The notes beneath the pieces were generated by a model that saw only the letters and a list, made by a program, of their open reading frames with translations, was not told the DNA's origin and did no database searches. Shown here piece after piece: positions 57,901-64,000 of a stretch of DNA of 64,000 bases. This DNA is from Lepidonotus clava. Its lineage: Eukaryota > Annelida > Polychaeta > Phyllodocida > Polynoidae. Every line of letters begins with the position of its first letter. Positions within the stretch are counted from its first letter, which is position 1. The translations under genes and the position numbers were made by a program. The DNA is taken from assembly GCA_936440205.1 (NCBI GenBank), contig OW387148.1, positions 13,261,961 through 13,325,960 on the forward strand. Direction: 5' to 3'.

Positions 57901-58620
57901 TTTACAGGAACGGATCCAGACATTTCAAAAAAAAAAAGGGGGGGGGGGGGACGCCCTATTGTGAAAATTTCCGCTGGACCCCAGGTCAGAGAATTTTACA
58001 TAAAAAAATCTAAATTTGGCCAAAATCCGTCCCTGAATTATGTATTATTTATTATGATCGGGGCTGACGTGTACAGTTAACAGGATCACATTTAGACTGT
58101 GGTGTTCGGACTTGACGCTATGTTTTGTTATGTTTTACAATAGGATTTTGAAACTGAACCAAAGGTGACGTACATATGATGACCTTACAACCTCACTTAA
58201 CTGTTGACGTATGTTCCATTGGACTACCTTAACCTTATGGTTATATATAAGCTATGAAAACAATTCTGTATCAAATATCACTTTTTACATTAAAAAAAAT
58301 CTATGATTTCTTGATTTGAAATGAGATACACAGTGACAAGTTATCTCGCTGAGTTTGCAATACTCTTGACAATACTCACCATATTATTCGTAGTTTTACT
58401 TTTGATTCCGTAAAACCACCATCCCCATCCTGCCTAACCATGTGACCTCATACCACAATAACAGGATGTATTTTTGTTTCCTCTCGTCTAGACGGATGCG
58501 GGATCCATATCGGTACAGGACTATGCTCTCAAACACGGGCAGTCAGACCTCGCCGCCTTCTTACAGTCCTACCGACCAGCCTCGGCGTGCATGACACAAC
58601 AACAACAACAAGAGTCCTAA
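37145..58620 (+). CDS. ankyrin-repeat protein with duplicated modules, 18 coding exons
   Basis: Coding exons: 37,145-37,472; 37,946-38,062; 39,020-39,226; 40,520-40,660; 41,918-42,101; 42,853-43,028; 43,636-43,761; 44,023-44,241; 47,846-48,016; 48,945-49,075; 50,902-51,109; 52,406-52,542; 53,309-53,396; 54,157-54,269; 55,046-55,147; 56,614-56,706; 57,610-57,870; 58,492-58,620. The total is 2,931 nt (976 aa plus stop), with every junction GT/AG and in phase. ATG context is CACCATGG. There is no signal peptide or membrane segment. Residues 1-218 and about 290-500 are homologous modules (TFLHHMVNC/TYLHYVVHA; YRLALKGIN/YRLALAGID; LLKTWCRVN/WLKSWSRVN; AFACDTK/TFACDLK). C-terminal ankyrin repeats include GRTLLHIAVL (about 750) and RTPLHYCV (about 785). 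The tail is Gln-rich. Probably an intracellular scaffold; the partner is unknown and I do not recognise a named family. Confidence 0.85.
37537..37615. mobile_element. GGGGCCTTCCATT MITE, copy 2 (79 bp)
   Basis: ggggccttccatttagtatg and its inverse cttaatggaaggcccc, with a short C-rich middle; an internally deleted relative of 29,483-29,648, in intron 1 of the coding region. Confidence 0.75.
37733..37899. mobile_element. CAG-N-GGCGGATCC-related element, two-ended
   Basis: Starts caggggggggtggatcgggg and ends aatcctgtatccgcccctg. The G run at 37,749-37,765 is part of it. Its body is shared with 30,515-30,665. Confidence 0.55.
38063..38178 (+). repeat. duplicated donor edge of ankyrin exon 2
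   Basis: The last 70 bases of exon 2 plus gtaagttaaggt are repeated once, 115 bp downstream; the second donor is at 38,178. The copy carries several changes relative to the exon (cacatttcaag for catattgtcaag). Confidence 0.85.
38374..38444 (+). pseudogene. diverged partial copy of ankyrin exon 3
   Basis: After tctgtacacag the sequence reads VEKGDVAGLQHLLKTWRRVN, then two residues and a stop. The real exon 3, 646 bp downstream, reads VEKEDVPSVQRLLKTWCRVN. The acceptor is intact and the reading phase is the same. Amino-acid changes exceed those in the other mirage copies, so this is an older duplicate: either a relic or an alternative terminal exon giving a protein of about 170 residues. Confidence 0.7.
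39530..40070 (+). repeat. degenerate 25-bp repeat, gaccttacatacaacattcc
   Basis: Many imperfect units such as gaccttacatacaatagtcc and gacctcacatacaatattcc fill the intron before the exon-4 mirage array. Their gaccttaca/gaccttgcag resembles that array's acceptor, so the two may share origin. Confidence 0.6.
40071..40519 (+). repeat. mirage array at the acceptor of ankyrin exon 4
   Basis: Exon-4 starts recur at 40,161, 40,252, 40,339, 40,430 and 40,520 (real), with a degenerate one near 40,071; spacing 87-91 bp. Each has accttgcag then ggtcgtacgacacccagcag. The intronic copies I translated run into a stop within about 30 codons (for example cctatga after ataacata). Confidence 0.92.
40661..41917 (+). 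other. intron 4 of the ankyrin coding region
   Basis: AT-rich with a C run at about 41,198-41,212. A short frame on the minus strand at 40,522-40,812 is antisense to exon 4. Nothing else supported. Confidence 0.5.
42205..42268 (+). repeat. SINE-like segment, copy 2
   Basis: ctggaaagcattaccttttg, gttgaccagatgttaaagta, then cccaaacaaacaaa. Pairs with 15,538-15,655; G/C-rich sequence related to the GGCGGATCC family follows at 42,287-42,400. Confidence 0.45.
43762..43866 (+). repeat. duplicated donor edge of ankyrin exon 7
   Basis: ctctgggtcgccagtgagta recurs 72 bp on; donors at 43,762 and 43,834. A third partial unit (tattatgtttgacaagaag) ends at 43,868. The intronic copy has a stop (ttcactag). 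Confidence 0.85.
43928..44022 (+). repeat. duplicated acceptor edge of ankyrin exon 8
   Basis: cctttag followed by tcgagaataatgacatcacc is a diverged copy of the exon-8 start, ttgagagtaacgacatcgca, 95 bp upstream. In phase it reads IENNDITKQWLK and reaches a stop just before the true acceptor. Confidence 0.85.
45033..45395 (+). repeat. tandem repeat, about 105-bp unit, 3.5 copies
   Basis: Units run caggttctagcgtcaccaac, aatgtcatgggtacgatcct, cagatagatatctattacca, taactctgt. Not related to the adjoining exons. Confidence 0.8.
46489..46986. mobile_element. two MITE-like elements, one apparently inside the other
   Basis: Outer ends: ggctcgtccccactgg and ggtcagcggggacc. Inner ends: acccattgagcgat (46,699) and atcgctcaatgggt (ending 46,935), a perfect 14-bp inverted pair. 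Another inverted pair, ttggctgactaa/ttagtcagccaa, lies at about 46,524 and 46,616. The inner element also carries repeated ctggtcg/cagaaatg palindromes. Confidence 0.5.
48017..48510 (+). repeat. mirage array at the donor of ankyrin exon 9
   Basis: Donors gtgagtcttttaaa occur at 48,017 (real), 48,142, 48,266 and 48,384, with a fifth decayed copy near 48,507; spacing 118-125 bp. Each repeats about 80 bp of the exon end (ttcctgctcaagttcggggc onward). Divergence rises towards the 3' end of the array. Confidence 0.92.
49076..49975 (+). repeat. 51-bp array of donor-like sites after ankyrin exon 10
   Basis: Exon 10 ends cacaag with the donor gtagggg. After a (TA)n tract, about 17 units of acaaaggtagggggacactc, aactctcatgtcaggtcacc and tgtttaactttg follow. 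Each unit contains aaaggtaggg, a 5' splice site-like core matching the real donor, but only a few exon bases are included. Confidence 0.88.
50240..50901 (+). repeat. mirage array at the acceptor of ankyrin exon 11
   Basis: Starts at 50,240, 50,413, 50,572, 50,737 and 50,902 (real); spacing 173, 159, 165, 165 bp. Every copy has ctcacag (or cccacag) then gcg/gccattaaaaaggaccg and encodes most of one ankyrin repeat (LEIVQTLLDRGVDV, ARDYIDIY). The four upstream copies end at TAA or TGA just after DIY; only the last continues to DVADADLLRQ. Confidence 0.95.
51181..51625 (-). mobile_element. AGCCCATCCCA-end MITE, copy 3 (inverted)
   Basis: Reverse complement of the 15,897 and 24,269 elements: ataagcccatcccactttac at left, aatgtgggacgatcc at right. 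In intron 11 of the ankyrin coding region. Confidence 0.78.
52325..52360. repeat. (TA)n microsatellite
   Basis: About 17 TA units, 45 bp before the acceptor of ankyrin exon 12. Confidence 0.95.
54020..54115 (+). repeat. decayed upstream copy of the ankyrin exon 14 acceptor edge
   Basis: aacatctaaacc, then gcgggccgcac and catcgctgtg, then acactccgg parallel the real exon 14 start 107 bp downstream. The acceptor is altered (ttttgag instead of ttttcag), so it may no longer compete. Confidence 0.75.
54705..55045 (+). repeat. mirage array at the acceptor of ankyrin exon 15 with TA tracts
   Basis: Copies of tcag plus ttgatgcgtacccctctcca start at 54,705, 54,804, 54,946 and 55,046 (real). After the shared ctggcccatcctg each intronic copy jumps to tatta(TA)n instead of continuing into exon; the tract at 54,869-54,922 is longest. 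The first copy stops at once in frame (cgtgtga). Confidence 0.92.
55445..55630 (+). repeat. short tandem repeat of gggccagtgcacttatgggc
   Basis: Alternating units of ttatgggccag, cacttatgggcca and aaagtcattatggg. Confidence 0.75.
55809..56041. mobile_element. MITE with perfect 20-bp inverted repeats
   Basis: TAATTACAGTGTTTGTGAAA at 55,809 and its exact reverse complement ending at 56,041. The CAGTGTT start inside a TAATTA flank fits a hAT-type end. The interior is dominated by tgtcggacatt / cagacatgtctg palindromes. The perfect ends imply a recent insertion. Confidence 0.85.
56122..56455 (+). repeat. four-copy tandem repeat, about 85 bp
   Basis: Units share gagcagttctgggcgtcctg, agtgactcagag, ctagcccagggcgta and caacagggctacc. 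GC-rich against its flanks. Confidence 0.8.
56730..57310. repeat. interspersed repeat shared with 34,990-35,400
   Basis: Lies in intron 16, starting 23 bp after exon 16. An insertion around 56,830-56,960 contains an inverted pair (acccatgggggtcg / cgatccccatgggt), so a further element is probably nested here. Confidence 0.4.
57907..58036. mobile_element. CAG-N-GGCGGATCC family element
   Basis: ggaacggatccagacattt at left, aaaatccgtccctg at right, with A and G runs at 57,926-57,950 and the family's ttttacataaaaaaatctaa segment. It lies 36 bp inside intron 17. Confidence 0.5.
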
Positions 58621-59790
58621 AATACAGTCAGACCTCACCACCTTATTACAGTCCTACCGGCCAGCCTCGGCGTGCATGACACAACAGCAAAAGACCTAAA
58701 TTACAAAAGTCCTAAAATACAGTCAGACCTTGCCATCATATTGCAGTCCTACAATAAGCCTTGGCATGATGCAGGAGATAAAATATTTAAAATACAAAAG
58801 TCCTAAAATGCAGTCAGTTGGAGCTTGAAGCCCCGTTACAGTCCCACAAACCAGTCTCAGTGTAACGTGGGAGGTGAAGGGTTGTGCCCTAAAATACGGT
58901 CAGACCTCGTCGCCTTATGACAGTCCTATACAAAACAGGGAGAAAGAGAACCGCATCGTGTAACACCATCGGACCTTTTCGCCTTCTTACAGTAATATAT
59001 AAACCAGCCTCAGTGTGACAAGGGAGGTACAGGCCTATGCCCTATAAGACACTCAGATCTCATTGTCTCCTTTCAGTCCTTCAAACTAGCCTTGATGTAA
59101 TCATTGAGGTGCAGATAAAGTAAAATATTGTCAGATCTCACCATATTATAGCCCAACAAACAAGCTGCCTCGGTGTGACTTTGGAGGAAAAGGCATATGG
59201 CAGGCCCTAAAATAGCGTCAGACCTCACCGTCTTTTTCATAGTCCTTCAAACCAGCCTTAGCGTGACGGGGCAGGAAAAGACGTATGCCCTGAAATACAG
59301 TCAGACCTCGCAGCTGCTTTCTAATGGTCCTACAAACCAGACTCCGCGTGACGAGGGAGGCACAGAACTATGCCTTGAAATTTTGATGGTCTGAGCTTGT
59401 CATCCTATATAGGCCTTTGAGCCATGACAAGGGAGAAACAGAACTACGTCCTAAAACACCATCAGACTTATTCGCCTTCTGACAATCCTACGCACCAGCT
59501 TCTGTGTGACATGAGGGTATGGACCTACTGCTTAAAAAACATCTAGACCTCATCGTCCTCTCACAGTCTTATAAACCAGTATTGGCATGATGCGAGAGGT
59601 AAAAGATCTTTGCCCTGATTTACAGTCTGACCTCGCTGCCTTGTAACAGTCCTACAAATCAGCCTCAGCATAACTCTGGTAAAGGTAAAGACCTATGCCC
59701 TAAAATACAGTCAAACCTTGCCGTCCTTTTGCAGTCCTAGAAACCTACGCTCTGAATTATGGTCAGACCTCAATGCCTGCTTACATTGAA
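58530..59790 (+). repeat. tandem array derived from the last ankyrin exon
   Basis: About 15 degenerate units of 80-95 bp continue from the final coding exon into the 3' UTR. Each matches gtacaggactatgctctcaa, cagtcagacctcgccgcctt, ttacagtcctac and agcctcggcgtg of exon 18, that is, codons for VQDYALKHGQSDLAAFLQSY. Copies nearest the exon are most alike; later ones have indels. It is the only array here whose unit does not need a splice site. Confidence 0.9.
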
Positions 59791-60582
59791 CGTGAATCAT
59801 CGTAACCTCTAAGAACGCCTCCTTTTTCTGGTGTGATATAGTCTCTGGGCTGACATATATTGTACATGTAAATTACAGGGAAGGAGGGTCTAGGAAAGTG
59901 CTCAACTAGAGCCAAATATCAAACTATCTCACCAGGATTTAATGTAATGTGTATATATCTATACAAGAGGTTGAGATTTGACAGCTGTGATATGTAAAAA
60001 GATCTTTTTGTTTGTTCATAGACATTTGTACTTTTTAGCCATATAATAAGTATGATAATAAAAAAAGCTTATGGATACCAATGTTTAGCACAACTGTTGC
60101 AAAGAATTGCAATGGATTGATGTTTCTATAACATGTCATTAATATTTGCAGCTTTCAGAGCCTACTACATTGTGTGTGTATATATCTCGACAGTTCGTTG
60201 TTTAAGAAATCGAGGAGTATATGGAGTTTAACAAAATAAGGACTTATCTCAATATTTTGAGGTATCTCTTATCTGCCAAGACTACAAGGTACAAATCAAA
60301 TACAACCTTAAGAATTCTCATTATTATTATTATTTTCTATAAGTACTGATTCCATTTGACACTAGTTCTTCCATCAGTTACTTGTAGACATGAACAAAAG
60401 CTGCACTGTGAATAAATACCTTTCACAAGAATTATGGCGATAAGATACGGTTTGTTTACGTCTCAAAATAATAATGTTAAATTCGCTAGTTGTATTGCAC
60501 CTCTGGTGATACACTAAGCCAAGTCTTGTGTATATGAATTGCTTTTATTGACCATTGCATATGTATGTATATTTCCATTGTA

Positions 60583-60588
60583 AATAAA
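60583..60588 (+). terminator. candidate polyadenylation signal of the ankyrin gene
   Basis: AATAAA within taaataaatatcattaataa, followed by a GT/T-rich stretch at about 60,615-60,640. Alternatives lie at 60,057 and 60,411. Chosen only by context; the transcript end is not determined. Confidence 0.3.
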
Positions 60589-60732
60589 TATCATTAATAA
60601 ATAATATATATTCATCAAGCTGTTCCCTTTTCTGTTTTGTAAAATAAATACTCATAAGGGACACCCTTAACAGACTGAGTGGGTCACGTGTTCTCTTAAT
60701 GTTTGTGTATAAATGTGGGTCTGTAGACCTTC

Positions 60733-60994
60733 TGTAGACCTTCTGCAGATGTGGTCACGTGATCACCTTTTGTACCACACAGTGATCATGACCACGCGTC
60801 CGTGAAATAAGTTCTGAATTTACAGTTCTGAGTAGTAATAATCGTTGATAACGATTCAGTTAGTTTGCTTTAGGTAAATGAGGCATTAATATTTGTTCTT
60901 AATGTTCCAAATTCTGAATAATGATGATAAATTGATCACCAATATGGTGGACATCCAATCTTGGCAGTTGTGACGTCATCTGCTCAACGTCTAT
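60733..60994. mobile_element. ATAGACGTTGTGCAG MITE family, third copy
   Basis: Left gtagaccttctgcagatg, right gttgtgacgtcatctgctca plus acgtctat, with tggtcacgtgatcacc and gatcaccaatatggtgg inside. It lies between the two convergent genes. Confidence 0.65.
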
Positions 60995-61506
60995 TGAAAT
61001 ACTCTTGGTGTTCTACAAGATGTACATATCTTTAAAGATATCCTAAGCTCAAGATCACAGTGATCACACTCCACATGATAATGATAATAAAGTACTTTAG
61101 ATATAATAAATACTTCGCAATAAATAAGGTGTAAATACTAGTACACATGATGTTATCTGACCTTGAGTATTACTGTTGACCTTGAACCTGAAGTAACAGA
61201 ATAATACCTAAGCACCAAGGGTAAGGCACCATAACACAGATTAATAATAAATACATATTAAAAGTGACCTCAGCTACCGTGAACTCAATCTCTGATACAT
61301 TTTCTTCCTGGAGTGGTTGTCGTTGTAAATATAGATATGAATAAATATAGTATATTATGTGTCTATAAATAACGAACAATCGGATATGTTTACCGGAGAT
61401 AATACAGGCTTTGAAAAATTAGACAGAACTTACAGTTGCCATTAAAGAAATTGTATGTATAAATATGATATGTCTAAACAATCTCATCATAACATCCCAC
61501 TTCTTG

Positions 61507-61512
61507 TTTAAT
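61507..61512 (-). terminator. candidate polyadenylation signal of the SLC46-like gene
   Basis: ATTAAA on the minus strand, 72 bp beyond the stop codon. Weak but well placed. Confidence 0.25.
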
Positions 61513-61583
61513 GAAAAGGCTTATGTAAATAAGATTGGATCTGAATAAAACAATATATAAATATGAACTCAATATGCAGTAAT

Positions 61584-62680
61584 CTAGCAGGCGGAGCGGT
61601 CCCTGACCTGAAGAGACTCTGCCTGTCGCCGCCGCCGTCTCCAGATGTAACATCTGAAAATAGAAATGAACAATAAATAAGTAATTATATCTTAGACTAA
61701 TAAGAAAGCTAGAGTAAACACATCAACGGATAATTGATTAAGAATGATCCCAAGAATACTAACCATAATCCCAAAAATAATAAAAATCCAGTTGACATGG
61801 ATGTATCAAAATATTATATATAAAAAAAAGAAAGAAAGAAAAGAAGAAAAATCAAGTGGGGGGGGGGGGGGGGAGCCTTAAAGTAAAAAATTGAGCATTC
61901 ATGGAATAGAGTTTTACATTGACAAAATCTTTACAAAAATTAGAGAGGGGGTGGGCATGGGCCTCAGGCCCCGTCCTCTAGATCCGGCCCTGGTAGATAC
62001 TAATGGGGAAGTTAAGCAGTTTCCGAACCAAAAATGTAATTATGATGTATGGTAAAGACATGGTTTGATGGCATGTCAGATGATAGCATAAACAGCACGG
62101 TCGTAAGCTGGCTTATTTAATGAGTTAGCTCATAGTGTTTTAACGAGATGATTAAAACAGAAATTCTCAACAATGATGAATCAACATGTAAACAAGCTAT
62201 ATGCTTATGTAGATGGTTTACCGCATCACGCCATGTCATAGCTACCTTCTTTATCCTAAATACCATACACTTTGAAAGAAAACATGATGCTACGGTAAGT
62301 ATCATGTGGCAGTACAGATTTATATCAATGCGAACCCAGCCTTGAAATCTGAGGGGGTTCCAAGTAAATCTGAAGGGTTTTCATACAAAACTTAGGGGAT
62401 TCTGAATGGTTATTTAGATAAAATTCCCTATATTTGTAAACTCGACTGCTGTTTTTAGAACTCTACTGATTTCAGGAAACATCTCTCATCATGTGCTTCA
62501 CCTATGACATATTAAACATTGATAAAGTACCTTTAGTATCCCATCCACTGGAGGTCCCCCTCCCCTGTCATTGCAAAATAAAGCCCCATATCCCCATGGT
62601 AACACTCATAAGGTCATAATTCTTTTCATTTTTTTAGGTCATAATCTAAAGCGTTTCCAATGGTTTTCAGATGTATTACA

Positions 62681-62717
<37 letters not shown>

Positions 62718-63916
62718 AAGTGATGGTAATAGGACTAATGATATGAATTAATGTATTATGGCAATAACCATCGTCATTAGATAACATTAACTTCTAGCAG
62801 TAAATTAGAATGATCATATGACAAATTACTCAATGCTTTTACAACGAAATCAACCATCCTGAATCTCAAAGTACTAAAGCCCTATAACCACTAGGCGATT
62901 TTAGCGGTGATGGATGATGGGAAATGGGCAGAATAGGCCGATTCGTATGATCCCCTGTTAGTATAGTATATTGAAATGTGCAGGTTTGATCTGAGTTGAC
63001 GTTAAAATCGGCGATTCTAAGGGCAGAATCTGCTGATTTTAGCAGCAATCTGTCAGCTGACTCAGGGATAATCGCCTAGTGGGTATGGGGCTTCAGTGTA
63101 GCAAGTCCATATTTTTTGAATATTTAAATAGGAAATTACCATAAGGTAACAAACATGTTTAGAATGAGTACTCACGCGATCATGCCTAGGCTGATGAGGT
63201 GGAGGGAGGCTGATATGAGGAAGACGACGCCTCCCCTCAGGATGCTGAGGGTCTTAGCGTATATAGGGGCCATCACAGCCCCACTGGCCATCCGGAGCAC
63301 TGGGGCCAGGCTGAACACTGCCAGCAGAGAACCTAGGGGGAAAATACAGATATAGTTTACAGTAGGAAACTACTATAAGACCCACTGGCGTATATAGGGG
63401 CCATCACAGCCCCACTGGCCATCCGGAGAACAGGGGCCAGGCTGAACACTGCCAGCAAGGAGCCTATGTGGGGAAAACAAATATATATGTCTATTCTAAA
63501 AGCAAAGCCCCAAATGGGGTAATTAACATACTATGATTGTCATTTATGATGCGTGCATTACTTAGACTCGTGATTTAATTTCGTTACATTTGAATCATAT
63601 AAGCAACGATTGAAGTTAAAATGTTTCTAATGTGGTGTATTGGAGTTCTTGAAGGTCTTCATTATTAGAACCATCAAATGGACTATAAAAACATTAAATC
63701 TTAAAAAAAAAACATTCTCAACATGTGTATCATCTTTCAAATAGGTAACTGTATGTACCCTATTATGAGTGTTATTAGATCTCAGGTATCTAAATATCAT
63801 GATGAGGTAATAACCAAGGTTAAGTCTGTTACCTTGCTCTGTGGAGTGGACCAGGCTGGTCATCAGGGACTTGGTCATTGGTTCTGTCAGCAGGTTGAGG
63901 CAGCCCAGGACAGGAG
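61584..63916 (-). CDS. SLC46-like transporter, last three exons (5' part outside the window)
   Basis: Minus-strand exons 63,833-63,916, 63,176-63,332 and 61,584-61,653 join in phase at GT/AG borders. They encode the C-terminal 104 residues of a major facilitator. The order LNLLTEPMTKSLMTSLV, STEQG, SLLAVFSLAPVLRMASGAVM, APIYAKTL, then a hydrophobic helix and GMIACYIWRRRRRQ fits the last helices of SLC46 proteins. In the folate transporter SLC46A1 the conserved EQGALF-like turn is followed by a helix and a short tail. The tail here is strongly basic (RRRRRQ) and ends RDRSAC. SLC46 members move folates or peptidoglycan fragments with protons across plasma or lysosomal membranes; the substrate cannot be told from this part. 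It faces the ankyrin gene tail to tail. Confidence 0.75.
61858..61992. mobile_element. CAG-N-GGCGGATCC-related element
   Basis: A G run at left (61,858-61,874), gttttacattgacaaaatct in the body, ctagatccggccctgg at right. In the last intron of the SLC46-like gene. Confidence 0.4.
61993..62877. other. rest of the last SLC46-like intron, left part
   Basis: AT-rich with a (TA)n tract at 62,682-62,714; no exon recognised. Confidence 0.45.
62878..63092. mobile_element. AGCCCCATACCCACTAGGC-end MITE, copy 2
   Basis: Left agccctataaccactaggcg, right gcctagtgggtatggggct, 215 bp. Preceded by TAA, followed by TCA. Same family, length and internal gtatattgaaatgtgcaggt as 12,811-13,025; this copy keeps the longer right arm. 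Confidence 0.8.
63388..63463 (-). repeat. mirage duplicate of the penultimate SLC46-like exon
   Basis: On the minus strand, ccccacatag then gctccttgctggcagtgttc repeats the first 76 bases of the real exon, whose start is 131 bp further on. In phase it reads SLLAVFSLAPVLRMASGAVM, APIYA, then SGSYSSFLL and a stop. The copy keeps an acceptor but no exon end. Confidence 0.9.
63464..63832 (-). other. SLC46-like intron
   Basis: AT-rich; the minus-strand frame that runs from exon 63,833-63,916 into this intron is read-through of the donor. Confidence 0.55.
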
Positions 63917-64000
63917 CTGCAACATTCAATGATGTAAACATAAGGTATAAACATCTCTCACACAGTTAGCTATAGGTTGATGTGTGGGCTCGGTATGGGT

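Noticed and set aside
59197-59394. 65-codon frame after the ankyrin stop
   Set aside because: A different frame across decayed copies of the last exon.
1-64000. tRNA, rRNA, transposase, reverse transcriptase or virus-like genes
   Set aside because: Looked for on both strands by motif and long frames; nothing recognisable. All mobile elements seen are short and non-coding.

Overview
This is an intron-rich, AT-leaning nuclear window from an invertebrate animal. It carries parts of three protein-coding genes and is otherwise full of short interspersed elements, minisatellites and microsatellites. The best guess at the organism is a lancelet (amphioxus, Branchiostoma). The reason is a very distinctive signature: tandem arrays whose unit spans an exon-intron junction. 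These are known from amphioxus genes as 'mirage' minisatellites, first described at the Adh locus. The species call is inference; no species-diagnostic gene is present. I saw no rRNA, tRNA, CRISPR array, virus-like element or transposase gene.

Layout. (1) 1-12.6 kb: repeats, a probable 5' non-coding exon (about 3690-3801, ending in a strong donor), a GC-rich tract with two inverted CCAAT boxes, an orphan exon-like segment at 8815-8910, and many MITE-like elements. (2) 12,736-22,058 (+): a complete six-exon monocarboxylate-transporter-like (SLC16/MFS) gene, 461 codons plus stop. All intron phases agree. (3) 22.1-24.8 kb: its 3' flank. (4) 24.8-25.07 kb: a GC/CpG-rich probable promoter and 5' UTR exon, with a YY1-like site and a good donor. 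(5) 25-37 kb: a long stretch with no coding exon, probably intron 1 of the next gene, filled with MITEs, a 1.2-kb foldback element and tandem repeats. (6) 37,145-58,620 (+): an ankyrin-repeat protein gene with 18 coding exons that sum to 2,931 nt (976 aa plus stop). The protein has two homologous modules about 277 residues apart, which share an intron position, followed by further ankyrin repeats. (7) 58.6-59.8 kb: a tandem array grown out of its last exon. (8) 61,584-63,916 (-): the last three exons of an SLC46-like (proton-coupled folate transporter family) gene, convergent with the ankyrin gene and running off the right edge.

The main observation is how many exon edges have been tandemly duplicated: 12 of 18 ankyrin exons, the last transporter exon (14 acceptors at an exact 64-bp period) and one SLC46 exon. 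In every acceptor array I translated, the intronic copies run into a stop codon soon after the splice site, so only the exon-proximal copy gives the full protein. The mechanism is consistent with known mirage minisatellites. The density, the stop-bearing decoys and the arrays at non-splice edges are the parts worth checking.

The interspersed DNA falls into recurring small families defined by terminal inverted repeats or shared segments. Several have two to five copies inside this one window, which allows direct comparison.
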